Positions 44,392 through 53,105 of a stretch of 64,000 nucleotides of DNA are shown piece by piece (the first letter of the stretch is position 1; each line of letters opens with the position of its first letter). This DNA is from an uncultured Eubacteriales bacterium (lineage in GTDB: Bacteria > Bacillota > Clostridia > Oscillospirales > CAG-272): contig CAKVOU010000002.1 of the NCBI GenBank assembly GCA_934796165.1, positions 62,001-126,000 on the forward strand. Direction: 5' to 3'. Position numbers and translations under genes: made by a program. The notes below the pieces were generated by a model that made no database searches, was not told where the DNA came from, and saw only the letters and a list, made by a program, of their open reading frames with translations.

Positions 44392-44655
44392 ATGGAGAAA
44401 GAACTCAAGCAGTCCATCATCGAGCAGTACGCCACCCACGAGGGCGACACCGGTTCTCCCGAAGTGCAGATCGCTCTTCTGACCAGCCGGATCAACAACC
44501 TCACGGAGCACATGAAGCGCAACCACAAGGACCATCACAGCGGTCGCGGACTTCTGAAGATGGTAGGTCAGAGAAGAAACCTTCTCGCTTACCTCAAGAA
44601 GACCGACATCGAGCGCTACCGTGCAATCGTGGAGAAGCTCGGTCTGCGTAAGTAA
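44392..44655 (+). CDS. rpsO: 30S ribosomal protein S15
   Basis: 87 residues, the normal length of S15. [20 protein letters not shown] and [22 protein letters not shown] are the diagnostic, nearly invariant parts that contact 16S rRNA. AAGAAAGG precedes the ATG at 44392. The gene is followed by a hairpin and pnp, the rpsO-pnp order conserved across bacteria. Confidence 0.98.
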   Translation: MEKELKQSIIEQYATHEGDTGSPEVQIALLTSRINNLTEHMKRNHKDHHSGRGLLKMVGQRRNLLAYLKKTDIERYRAIVEKLGLRK

Positions 44656-44663
44656 CAGGCTCT

Positions 44664-44700
44664 GAGTGAAAAGCGGAGGCGTTTTCTCCGCTTTTCACTC
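44664..44700 (+). terminator. Hairpin after rpsO (terminator or attenuator)
   Basis: GAGTGAAAAGCGGAG and its complement, 15-bp stem, 7-base loop, followed by TTCTGTTATTT. Probably partial termination between rpsO and pnp. Confidence 0.8.
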
Positions 44701-44744
44701 TTCTGTTATTTCCGGAAAATCGAAAATTCCTCTTGCGTGGGGGC

Positions 44745-44798
44745 AAGCATTTCATGATGCGTCCGATTCCCCGGACTCGGGCGCGTCATCAAGTGCTT
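44745..44798 (+). promoter_or_regulatory. Long stem-loop in the pnp leader
   Basis: Arms AAGCATTTCATGATGCGTCC (44745-44764) and its partner ending at 44798 pair over about 22 bp if G-U pairs are allowed, with one mismatch, around a 10-base loop and followed by TTTTTCC. In Escherichia coli an RNase III-cut stem at this place lets PNPase control its own synthesis; the same may hold here. It could also be a second terminator. Confidence 0.6.
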
Positions 44799-44841
44799 TT
44801 TCCTCTGTGAGAGGGCAATATATATCATGGAGGAATTCAAA

Positions 44842-46968
44842 ATGTCCGAATATCATGTTACCAGTTCACCGATGGTTTTCAAAAACTACAAGGTGTACAA
44901 CTACACTTTCGCAGGCAGACCGCTCGTCGTGGAGACCGGCAAAATGGCAGGTCTTGCAAACGGCTCGGTCCTGATCCGTTACGGCGAAACCGCGATCCTC
45001 TGCTGTGCGACCGCGTCCGCGAAGCCGCGTGACGGCATCGACTTCCTGCCCCTCTCCGTCGATTACGACGAAAGAATGTACGCGGCAGGCAAGATCCCCG
45101 GCGGCTACCTCAAAAGAGAGGGGAAACCCTCCGAAAAGGCAGTTCTCACTTCCCGTGTGATCGACCGTCCGATCCGTCCCCTCTTCCCCAAGGATCTGCG
45201 CAACGACGTTGCCCTGACCCTGACCGTCATGTCGGTCGATAACGACTGCTCCCCCGAAATCACCGCAATGATCGGCGCGTCCATCGCGCTCTCCATTTCG
45301 GATATTCCGTGGAACGGACCGATCGGCGGCGCGTTCATGGGACTGGTGGACGGCAAGATCATCGTCAACCCGACCTATGAGGAACAGAAGAAGAGCGACC
45401 TCCAGCTGACCGTCGCGGCGACCAGGGAAAAGGTCGTCATGATCGAAGCGGGCGCAAACGAAGTGGACGACGACACCATGTACGAAGCCATCATGATGGC
45501 GCACAAGGAGATCAAGGACCTGCTCGTGTTCATCGACTCCATCGTGAAGGAGATCGGCAAGCCGAAGTTCTCCTATGCATCGGGCGAGCTTGACCACGAT
45601 ATGTTCGACAAGATCTTTGCCTTCTGCGAAAAGGACATGATGGAAGCACTCGACACCGACGACAAGACCGTCCGTGACGCAAAGGTCGTTCCGATCCAGG
45701 ATGCGATCATGGAGAAGTTCGGCGAAGAGTACCCCGATCTCGGTATGCAAATGCCCGAGCTCATCTACAAGATTCAGAAGAAGATTGTCCGTCGCTGGCT
45801 GCTGGTTGACAAGAAGCGTGTGGACGGCAGACGTATGGACCAGATCCGTCCCCTCGGCGCCGAAGTCGGCATTCTGCCCCGCGCACACGGTTCCGGTCTG
45901 TTCACGAGAGGTCAGACCCAGGTTCTGACCGCCGCAACGCTCGGCACGCTCTCCGAGGCACAGATGCTCGACGGCATCGACCCCGAGACCTCCAAGAGAT
46001 ATATCCACCATTACAATATGCCCGGCTTCTCCACCGGTGAAGCAAAGGCTGTCCGTTCTCCCGGCCGCCGCGAGATCGGTCACGGCGCGCTCGCAGAGCG
46101 TTCGCTCATCCCCGTTCTTCCCTCCGAGGAAGAATTCCCCTACGCCATCCGTCTGGTTTCCGATGTGGTTTCCTCCAACGGTTCCACCTCGCAGGGCTCC
46201 GTCTGCGGCTCCACGCTCGCACTGATGGACGCAGGTGTTCCGATCAAGGCTCCCGTTGCGGGCATCTCCTGCGGTCTGATCACCGCTGAGGACGGCTCCT
46301 GGGATACCATGATCGACATTCAGGGTCTCGAAGATTTCTACGGCGACATGGACTTCAAGGTTGCCGGCACGCACAAGGGTATCACCTCCATTCAGATGGA
46401 CCTCAAGATCGACGGTCTGACCCCCGAGATCATCAAGGCGGCTCTCGCCATGACCCACGCGGGCAGAGATTATATCATCGACGAGGTGCTGCTCAAGGCG
46501 ATTCCCGCGCCCCGCGCAGAGGTTTCCAAGTACGCACCCAAGATGACCACCATGCACATTGATCCGGACAAGATCCGCGAGGTCATTGGCAAGGGCGGTT
46601 CGGTCATTCAGAAGCTGGTTGCCGACACCGGCGCCAAGATCGACATCGACGACGACGGAACCATTCACATCGCCGCTGTCAACGACGCACAGGCAAAGGC
46701 TGCAAAGGCTGCCATCGACGCAATCGTGTTCGAGCCGGAAGTCGGCGCTGTCTACTCCGGTCACGTCACCGGCATCAAGGAATTCGGCGCATTCGTGGAA
46801 TACGCACCCGGCAAGGAAGGACTTGTCCACATTTCCAAGATCACCAACCACCGTATTGACAAGGTGGAGGACGTGCTCAAGCTCGGTGACGCCGTCAAGG
46901 TGAAGTATATGGGTCTTGACAAGAAGGGCCGCATGGACTTCTCCATCAAGGACGTTCACGAGGACTGA
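44842..46968 (+). CDS. pnp: Polyribonucleotide nucleotidyltransferase (PNPase)
   Basis: 708 residues. Two RNase PH domains (GRPLVVETGKMAGLANGSVL at the start; RGQTQVLTAATLGTL and SNGSTSQGSVCGSTLALMDAG in the second), the KH domain with VIGKGGSVIQKLV and the S1 domain with GLVHISKI are in order. It degrades RNA from the 3' end in the cytoplasm. I chose the ATG at 44842 because GGAGG lies eight bases upstream; the ATG at 44827 contains that ribosome site itself. Confidence 0.98.
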   Translation: MSEYHVTSSPMVFKNYKVYNYTFAGRPLVVETGKMAGLANGSVLIRYGETAILCCATASAKPRDGIDFLPLSVDYDERMYAAGKIPGGYLKREGKPSEKAVLTSRVIDRPIRPLFPKDLRNDVALTLTVMSVDNDCSPEITAMIGASIALSISDIPWNGPIGGAFMGLVDGKIIVNPTYEEQKKSDLQLTVAATREKVVMIEAGANEVDDDTMYEAIMMAHKEIKDLLVFIDSIVKEIGKPKFSYASGELDHDMFDKIFAFCEKDMMEALDTDDKTVRDAKVVPIQDAIMEKFGEEYPDLGMQMPELIYKIQKKIVRRWLLVDKKRVDGRRMDQIRPLGAEVGILPRAHGSGLFTRGQTQVLTAATLGTLSEAQMLDGIDPETSKRYIHHYNMPGFSTGEAKAVRSPGRREIGHGALAERSLIPVLPSEEEFPYAIRLVSDVVSSNGSTSQGSVCGSTLALMDAGVPIKAPVAGISCGLITAEDGSWDTMIDIQGLEDFYGDMDFKVAGTHKGITSIQMDLKIDGLTPEIIKAALAMTHAGRDYIIDEVLLKAIPAPRAEVSKYAPKMTTMHIDPDKIREVIGKGGSVIQKLVADTGAKIDIDDDGTIHIAAVNDAQAKAAKAAIDAIVFEPEVGAVYSGHVTGIKEFGAFVEYAPGKEGLVHISKITNHRIDKVEDVLKLGDAVKVKYMGLDKKGRMDFSIKDVHED

Positions 46969-46985
46969 TCCGTACCCGACATGAG

Positions 46986-47012
46986 GGGCTGCCGCGCGGC
47001 GGCAGCCCTTTC
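46986..47012 (+). terminator. Terminator after pnp
   Basis: GGGCTGCCGC GCG GCGGCAGCCC followed by TTTCT, 17 bp past the pnp stop. Confidence 0.85.
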
Positions 47013-47211
47013 TGAACCAAAAGCCCTGCCGGACGGGACCGCTCCGGTAAAGGAAACCTTCTCCCCGGCAGGCAGAATTTCCCCATGCGGCAAAAAGTAC
47101 CCCCAGCGGAAAGTGCCGCACAAAGCGAAGAGTTTCCGGGCGAAACATTCCACCAAAGCAGATCATACGCAAAAATCCGCCCGAATGCGAAGAAAGGAGT
47201 CACAGTCATCC

Positions 47212-48255
47212 ATGGCAAACGAAAATTCCCGTCAGCCAAACAGTAAAAGCAACCGCGCCAAAAGAGAGGCAAGAGCCAGAAAGGAAAAGCCGGTACTGAT
47301 TCTTCTCAGCATCGTACTTATCGTTCTGCTTTGCTCGGTCGCCCTGATTCTGTTCAGTCTGATCGCCGACCGGAACCGTACCTCCACCCCAGGCGGAAAA
47401 GAAACCGGGACCTCCGAAAACGCGACCGGCAACCCGTCCTCCGGGTCCGAAAACGAAACCGGCGGCGGGCAGACCGTGTCCTATGACTTTGTGACTATGA
47501 ATCTTGCCAAGGACAAAAAGGACAAAAAGGGACCGCTCGTGCTCATCAATTCCGAGCACTCCATTGACCCTGCTCTCGCAACAGACCTGGTCAGCATGTA
47601 CAAGAATATGCCGAAGGTCAACGGCGACAAACAAATGTATCAGTTGCCCGGTCTCAGCACACAGCTCAACCGGACGGCACTGGAAGCGTTCAACCGCATG
47701 ATGACGGATTTCTACGAAATCAAAAAGGATACGCAGCTGCTTGTCAACAGTGCATACCGGTCCGCGGATGAGCAGAAGAATTTCCCCAAAACACCCGTCG
47801 GGGAAAGCGATCACCATTCCGGATATCTTGTTTCCCTCCGATACCTGGTCGGTGCCGGAAAGAACGATAAGCTGCCGGATGATTACTACGCGTGGTTCCG
47901 GGACAACGCCTACAAGTACGGCTTTGTCATCCGTTATCCGGAGGGCAAGGAAAGCGTCACCGGCGTGAGCGATTACAATTATGCATTTCATTATGTCGGA
48001 TCCGCGCACGCATACTATATGCATGAAAACGGGCTGTGCCTGGAAGAATACATCGAACTGCTCCGGAAGGATTATGCCGACAGCAAGGGAACCGGCAAGC
48101 ACCTGCGTATCACGGCGGACAACGGAAAGATTTATGATGTTTACTATGTTCCGGCGCCCACCGATATCACGACCGTCCCGGTGCCCAAGGATCTGACCTA
48201 TGAGATCTCCGGCACCAACACAAACGGATTTGTCATCACAGTCGAACGCAACTGA
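47212..48255 (+). CDS. VanY-like (M15B) membrane protein lacking catalytic residues
   Basis: 347 residues from the ATG at 47212 (AAAGGAG about 12 bases up). A basic N-terminus and one membrane helix (about 28-50) place the rest outside. The fold signature of D-Ala-D-Ala carboxypeptidases is visible: VNSAYRSADEQ, a block GESDHHSGYLVSLRY and NAYKYGFVIRYPEGKESVTG, then YVGSAHAYYM. However, the Asp of SxHxxGxAxD is Ser here, and the Glu-x-Trp-His motif reads YNYAFH, which removes the catalytic Glu and the last zinc His. So it is probably not an active peptidase; it may bind peptidoglycan stems. A C-terminal extension of about 70 residues follows. Confidence 0.82.
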   Translation: MANENSRQPNSKSNRAKREARARKEKPVLILLSIVLIVLLCSVALILFSLIADRNRTSTPGGKETGTSENATGNPSSGSENETGGGQTVSYDFVTMNLAKDKKDKKGPLVLINSEHSIDPALATDLVSMYKNMPKVNGDKQMYQLPGLSTQLNRTALEAFNRMMTDFYEIKKDTQLLVNSAYRSADEQKNFPKTPVGESDHHSGYLVSLRYLVGAGKNDKLPDDYYAWFRDNAYKYGFVIRYPEGKESVTGVSDYNYAFHYVGSAHAYYMHENGLCLEEYIELLRKDYADSKGTGKHLRITADNGKIYDVYYVPAPTDITTVPVPKDLTYEISGTNTNGFVITVERN

Positions 48256-48447
48256 CCGGCTCCTTCCCGGGAACTTTTCCGGGCACCGTAGTCTGTTTCA
48301 ATGGATACGGTGACCCGGTACAGATTGCTCCCATCCATATTTTGCAGCTCAAAAAATCCGGACGGTTCTCATTTTTTGTCGTTGAAACACCCGGTTTCGC
48401 ACCATAATAATACTGAGCGGGTTCCGCTCGAAATGGAGGTTTCTCTT

Positions 48448-48729
48448 ATGAAAGACTGCAAAATGACAATGGAATCCTGCCGCGACAAGGTTACGGACGT
48501 CGTCAGAAAAATGAAAGACACCGACATCCGTTGCGATTTCGGCATGAATTTCGAACTTGTCAGCAAAAACTGCGAAGAGGGCAAAAGCAAACAGTGGAAG
48601 ACCCAGAAAAACTGTTCCCTGTCGCTTTTTGATCTTGCCGTTGCCGGCACGGTGATCCTTGCCGTCATGGCAATCGGTTCCTGCATGGGCAAGAAAAAAT
48701 GTAAGTCCTGCAAAAAAGACGAGGACTGA
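48448..48729 (+). CDS. Small Cys/Lys-rich membrane protein of unknown function
   Basis: 93 residues from the ATG at 48448 with GGAGG eight bases upstream. A charged N-terminal half with several Cys, one membrane helix (SLFDLAVAGTVILAVMAIGS) and a short CMGKKKCKSCKKDED tail. I know no family. The longer frame to 48301 has no ribosome site. A weak promoter-like TTGAAA is found at about 48383. Confidence 0.7.
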   Translation: MKDCKMTMESCRDKVTDVVRKMKDTDIRCDFGMNFELVSKNCEEGKSKQWKTQKNCSLSLFDLAVAGTVILAVMAIGSCMGKKKCKSCKKDED

Positions 48730-48753
48730 TATCCAACAGGATTCCGACTCATA

Positions 48754-48844
48754 AAAACACCCACCGCGAGCGTCCGTCGGACGATCGGAACAATCGGGCA
48801 ACTCCCCTGTTCCATCGGACGAAAACGCTTTCGATGGGTGTTTT
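48754..48844. terminator. Large hairpin between convergent genes
   Basis: Outer arms AAAAACACCCA and TGGGTGTTTTC enclose further paired segments (GCGAGCGTCCGTCGGACGAT region against CATCGGACGAAAACGC), with A- and T-runs at the ends. It can end both the small membrane protein gene and the XRE gene. Confidence 0.7.
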
Positions 48845-48857
48845 CTTTTTCAATGGG

Positions 48858-49991
48858 TCATCGACTCTCCAGCTTTTCCCGGTTGCGGCTTACAAGCTCC
48901 ACAATCGCAACGATCGCTCCGTACAAAACCCCCGCGACAGGCCAGACAATCCTTGACCGTCCCCAGTCCGAGGTAATAAAGCTGTACGCAAGGAATCCCG
49001 CAGTAACAAGTGACCAATAGATTGCGGAAACGGCGCTCCGGAGCACTTTTTTCCGACGTTCGGATAAATCCTCGCCAAGCAATATCCGATAGGCATTCCA
49101 ACGTCCGCCCGTGCGGATGAAGCAGTAAACACCGACGGACACAAAAACAAGAAGAATATCCAACCCGAAGATGGTATACGCGTCCTCCTTCAGGATCAAC
49201 GAAGCGGCAATCAGCGGAACCACCGCAAGGATACAAAGAAGCGTGCCAGCAATCTGCATCAAGGTATGGCGGTTCCGATACGCGTCCCGTTTGGCGCCGA
49301 TCAATTCCCCGACGCCTTCCCGAAGGGTAAACGGGCTTTTCACCCAATCATATTTTTCTTCCATTGCGTGACCGGAGAGAAACAGCGCAACCGCCACGGA
49401 AGCAAATACAAGTAATACGGCAAGTCCGACTGCGGCTGCAAGATTTTCGGAAATTCTTCCCTTGTCCGCAAATATCGCAAGCGTAATGAGACAAATGGGG
49501 GAAAGCACGCAAAGAAGCGTGCCGAGCGCGTTCCGCGCGGCGGATTTTTCTCTGACCGCGAGAAACGCATCTGCTTCCTCCCGCATGACCACGCGGGGCG
49601 CTGTCCCTGCCGATGCAGCATCGTTCCGGAAGTCACTCTCCCGCCCTCCGGCGGTTGCAGACCGGGAATCGGAGGATGCGTTTCCATCCGATGCGGTATT
49701 GCGGGCAACACTGTCCGGATGCACGGCGCAGGAAACCCCGTCGCCGCAACCTGCAACACGTCCCGCATAGGTACTGCCGCCGTCCGGAAGCGGCTCCGAG
49801 TCCTTCAGAAGCGAATCGGTGCTGACACCGAACAACTCGGACATTCCGAGGATCTTGTCCAGATCCGGAACCGATTGCTCCGCCTCCCACTTGGAAACCG
49901 CCTGCCTGGATACATCCAGTCGCATGGCAAGCTCCTCCTGCGACCATCCGGCTTTTTTGCGAAGGGTCATGATTTTTTCGGATAGCTTCAT
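48858..49991 (-). CDS. XRE-family regulator with C-terminal membrane domain
   Basis: 377 residues from the ATG at 49991 (GAGG eight bases upstream). Residues about 3-55 form an HTH_3 domain (SQEELAMRLDVSRQAVSKWE). A Ser/Gly/Ala-rich linker follows, then about six membrane helices in the last 220 residues. This layout is common in Firmicutes as membrane-tethered regulators. The target genes are unknown; none of the neighbours has an obvious operator. It may sense membrane or cell-wall state. Confidence 0.85.
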   Translation of the reverse strand: MKLSEKIMTLRKKAGWSQEELAMRLDVSRQAVSKWEAEQSVPDLDKILGMSELFGVSTDSLLKDSEPLPDGGSTYAGRVAGCGDGVSCAVHPDSVARNTASDGNASSDSRSATAGGRESDFRNDAASAGTAPRVVMREEADAFLAVREKSAARNALGTLLCVLSPICLITLAIFADKGRISENLAAAVGLAVLLVFASVAVALFLSGHAMEEKYDWVKSPFTLREGVGELIGAKRDAYRNRHTLMQIAGTLLCILAVVPLIAASLILKEDAYTIFGLDILLVFVSVGVYCFIRTGGRWNAYRILLGEDLSERRKKVLRSAVSAIYWSLVTAGFLAYSFITSDWGRSRIVWPVAGVLYGAIVAIVELVSRNREKLESR

Positions 49992-50159
49992 CTTCATTAC
50001 CTCACTTTACGGATCGTTTCAAAGTGACCTTTCATGCTTACAGAATATCAGATTCCGCAGTAGAACGCCACCAATCCGCCCTTGCAATTTGTCAACCGGC
50101 GGTTGCCAACCCGATTTTCCGACACAAAATCAGGAAAAACGGGGGAATTCCGGCGTGAG

Positions 50160-52328
50160 TCAGCTGATCATTCCCTCCTCCGGGGAAAACAGTCGGTCGA
50201 CGGATTCCTTCAGTTCCGGATACCCGGCAAGCGTCGGATCGGCTGCGAGCAGCTGTTTTGCATCCTCCGAGGCGTCCTTGAGCAGTCCTGCATCGGTGCA
50301 CCATTCCGCCAGCCGAAAACGGACTCCGCCGCTCTGGCGGATCCCGCCCGCCTGATCCTTGCCCGAAAGAAAGTCTCCGGGGCCGCGCAAAAGAAGATCT
50401 TCTTCGGCGATTTTGAAGCCGTCATAGGTGTTACACATGATCGAAAGACGTTTTTTCGCCGTCTCGCCATGACTGTCGGACACCAGAATACAGTAGGACT
50501 TGCGGGAACCTCTGCCGACCCGTCCGCGGAGCTGATGCAATTGCGACAGCCCAAACCGCTCGGCGTTTTCCACAATCATGAGCGTAGCCGCCGGCACATT
50601 GACCCCGACCTCGATCACCGTGGTGGAGACAAGGACCTTAATCTCCCCGCGCGCAAACCGGTTCATGACCGAATCCTTTTCCGCACTCTTCATTTTTCCG
50701 TGCACGAACCCGACCGGAATGCCGGCAAGCCGTTGTGCCAGTTCCCCCGCATAAGTGACAGCCGCCTTGAGAGGTGGCTGTTCTTTTCGTTCCACCAGCG
50801 TCTCCCACGCACCGGGGGATACTTCCCCATCCTCTGTCACATCGGGAATATCCGCAAAGGTTACTTCCTCCGGCTCGGTTTCCTGTTCCTCCACCGCCGG
50901 GCAGACCACATAGACCTGTCCGCCGGCATCGACCTGTTTTCGGATAAACCCGAGAAGCCGCTCGCGGTAGCTTTCGTTCACCAGAAAAGTATCGACCCTC
51001 TGACGTCCCGGCGGCATTTCATCAATGGTGGAAACGGCAAGGTCGCCGTACAGGGTAAGCGCGAGCGAACGCGGGATGGGCGTTGCGCTCATGACAAGCA
51101 GGTGTGCAAATCCGTTCTTTTCCGACAGCACTGCCCTCTGACCGACTCCAAACCGGTGCTGTTCGTCGGTTACGACCAATCCGGGAGCCGCAAAACGTAC
51201 CCCCTCCGACAAAAGTGCCTGTGTGCCGATGACTGCGTCCAGCCGCCCTTCCCGGGATTCCCCTGCAAGGCGTTCGTAAATCTTCCTCTTGTTTGCCGGC
51301 GTGACCGCCCCGACCAGCAGTTCCACGGAATACCCCAGCGCCTCAAAATACGGCTTCAGTTCCGCATAGTGCTGGCGCGCAAGGATCTCCGTAGGAGCCA
51401 TCAGCGCCGCCTGTCTGCCGCTCTGCATCGCGATGAGCATTGCGGCGGCGGCACAAACGGTCTTTCCGCACCCGACATCTCCCACGACGATCCGGCACAT
51501 CGGCACATCGGTTGCCATATCGCGGGCAATCTCTCCGATCACCCGGCTCTGCGCACCGGTTGGCGCATATGGAAGCAGGGCGTAGTAACGCGACAAGTCA
51601 CTCCTCCCGCACACCGGAGCGCCATGGCGTACCGTCTTATCGTGCGCGGTCGCCATGCCGAGGGAAAAGGTAAACAGCTCGTCGTAAATGAGGCGTTTTT
51701 TTGCCGCCGTGAGCGCCGCATAATCCTCCGGAAAATGAATGTTCCGAAGCGCATACTTCCGGGTGCAAAGCCCGCGACGGGTCCGGATCTCATTTGGGAG
51801 CGGGTCGTTCCGGTCCCCGATGAGAGAAAGCGCGGATTCGATGTTCTGCGTCACCTGATGTTGGGAAAGTCCCTCCGTAAGCGGATACAGCGCGACAAGA
51901 GGCGGAAGCGGCTGTCCCTCCGCATATGCCTCGCTCACCGGGGAGGACATGGCATACCGCTTTCCTTTTTTCTCCACCCGCCCGAAGAAGCGGAAGGCAG
52001 CGCCGACGGTAAAACGGTCGGCAAGGTAATCCTGATTGAAATAAGTGATCTCACAGGTCCCGCTGTCGTCAAAGGCGCGGAACTTGAGAAGCGTCATGCC
52101 GCGGCGGATCATGGCACGGCGCGGCGCGGTGGCAACCGTCAGAATGACAGCGGTTTTCCCGTTTTCCGGTGCCTCGGACAAAAGACGGATCTCCCCGCGG
52201 TTTTCGTATGCGCGCGGAAAATGCCCGACGAGATCGCCGAGCGTGCGGACTCCCAGCTTTTCATACGCCGCCGCCTTTACTTTTCCGACGCCGTGCAGCA
52301 CGCCGATCGGCTCTTTGAAAAAATCCAT
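50160..52328 (-). CDS. recG: ATP-dependent DNA helicase RecG
   Basis: 722 residues. An OB-fold wedge domain is followed by the SF2 motor: GDVGCGKTVCAAAAML (Walker A), TDEQHRFGVGQR (DEQH box), MSATPIPRSLALTLYGD, and the RecG C-terminal IVENAERFGLSQLHQLRGRVGRG and LLLRGPGDFLSGKDQAG segments. It remodels stalled forks and Holliday junctions. The ATG at 52328 has AAAGGAG ten bases upstream; the GTG nine bases earlier abuts it. A single gene here. Confidence 0.96.
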   Translation of the reverse strand: MDFFKEPIGVLHGVGKVKAAAYEKLGVRTLGDLVGHFPRAYENRGEIRLLSEAPENGKTAVILTVATAPRRAMIRRGMTLLKFRAFDDSGTCEITYFNQDYLADRFTVGAAFRFFGRVEKKGKRYAMSSPVSEAYAEGQPLPPLVALYPLTEGLSQHQVTQNIESALSLIGDRNDPLPNEIRTRRGLCTRKYALRNIHFPEDYAALTAAKKRLIYDELFTFSLGMATAHDKTVRHGAPVCGRSDLSRYYALLPYAPTGAQSRVIGEIARDMATDVPMCRIVVGDVGCGKTVCAAAAMLIAMQSGRQAALMAPTEILARQHYAELKPYFEALGYSVELLVGAVTPANKRKIYERLAGESREGRLDAVIGTQALLSEGVRFAAPGLVVTDEQHRFGVGQRAVLSEKNGFAHLLVMSATPIPRSLALTLYGDLAVSTIDEMPPGRQRVDTFLVNESYRERLLGFIRKQVDAGGQVYVVCPAVEEQETEPEEVTFADIPDVTEDGEVSPGAWETLVERKEQPPLKAAVTYAGELAQRLAGIPVGFVHGKMKSAEKDSVMNRFARGEIKVLVSTTVIEVGVNVPAATLMIVENAERFGLSQLHQLRGRVGRGSRKSYCILVSDSHGETAKKRLSIMCNTYDGFKIAEEDLLLRGPGDFLSGKDQAGGIRQSGGVRFRLAEWCTDAGLLKDASEDAKQLLAADPTLAGYPELKESVDRLFSPEEGMIS

Positions 52329-52381
52329 CTGTGCCACGCTCCTTTCAAAGATCAGGAATTATACATTGGAGTGTACCCGCG

Positions 52382-52526
52382 AACCGAAAAACCGGTGTCC
52401 CCGCGTGCAAAATTCCATGCAAGTGCCCCTTGTAACCGGGCACCGACTGGTACACCAGTGGAGCCGAAAAAGCCGAAGTCCCCCGCGCCGGATTCCTTGC
52501 AGGTACCCTTGCAACCGGGCAACTCC
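52382..52526. repeat. Two imperfect direct repeats of about 65 bp
   Basis: The sequence from GAACCGAAAAACCGG (52381) to ACCGGGCA (52442) is repeated with about 80 percent identity from GAGCCGAAAAAGCCG (52461) to ACCGGGCA (52520), a period near 79 bp. Between them is a small hairpin (ACTGGTACACCAGT). This fills most of the gap between recG and dut. Confidence 0.6.
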
Positions 52527-52584
52527 ATTTCGCCGGGAACCGACTTCCCGTTCCGCCCCATATAGCTCCCTTTGTGGTCGGAAG

Positions 52585-52618
52585 AAAAACGGAGGAACGC
52601 CGGGTTCCTCCGTTTTCG
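52585..52618 (-). terminator. Terminator of the polysaccharide-dut operon
   Basis: AAAACGGAGGAAC GCCG GGTTCCTCCGTTTT, 35 bp past the dut stop, T-run on the minus strand. Confidence 0.88.
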
Positions 52619-52652
52619 GCTTACAGCCCCGGTTTTTGGGACTTTCCCGCTG

Positions 52653-53105
52653 TCAGTGCGTTCCCGTGGAACCGAAGCCACCTTCCCCGCGAACGGTATC
52701 ACTGAGTTCTTGCTTCTCCTCAAAGTCCGCGCAAAGGAAGGGAGCGATCACCATCTGCGCAATCCGTTCACCGGGTGCAACAGTCTGCGGTGTCGTGCTG
52801 TGGTTGTGGAGGGCGACCATGATCTCTCCGCGGTAATCACTGTCCACGACACCGACCTTGTTGGCAGGCGCCAGACCGCGCTTGGTCGCAAGTCCGCTGC
52901 GGGCATAGATCAGCCCTGCATACCCAACGGGGACCTCCATGGCAATACCGGTGTGGATGAGTTTGGTTTCCCCCGGTGCGAGGGTCACCTCTTCCTCCAT
53001 GCAGGCATACAGATCCGCACCGGCGGCAAATTCAGAGCCATAGCTGGGCAGAACGGCGTTTTCGTTCAGCTTTTTTACGCCGACTTTTTGTGCAAGACGT
53101 GCCAT
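52653..53105 (-). CDS. dut: Deoxyuridine 5'-triphosphate nucleotidohydrolase (dUTPase)
   Basis: 150 residues, the length of trimeric dUTPases. All five motifs are seen: AGADLYA, YARSGLATKRG, GVVDSDYRGEI with the catalytic Asp, RIAQMVI and the C-terminal RGEGGFGSTG arm. It turns dUTP into dUMP and so keeps uracil from DNA. The ATG overlaps the stop of the CpsD-like kinase (TAATG), with GGAGG inside the kinase end, so it is coupled to the polysaccharide operon, an unusual place for dut. Confidence 0.96.
   Translation of the reverse strand: MARLAQKVGVKKLNENAVLPSYGSEFAAGADLYACMEEEVTLAPGETKLIHTGIAMEVPVGYAGLIYARSGLATKRGLAPANKVGVVDSDYRGEIMVALHNHSTTPQTVAPGERIAQMVIAPFLCADFEEKQELSDTVRGEGGFGSTGTH

Noticed and set aside
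44866..47172. 768-codon minus-strand ORF
   Set aside because: Antisense shadow of pnp, which has all its domains.
52382..52526. Riboswitch or structured RNA before recG
   Set aside because: The region is a pair of imperfect direct repeats with a small hairpin; I recognise no riboswitch core.
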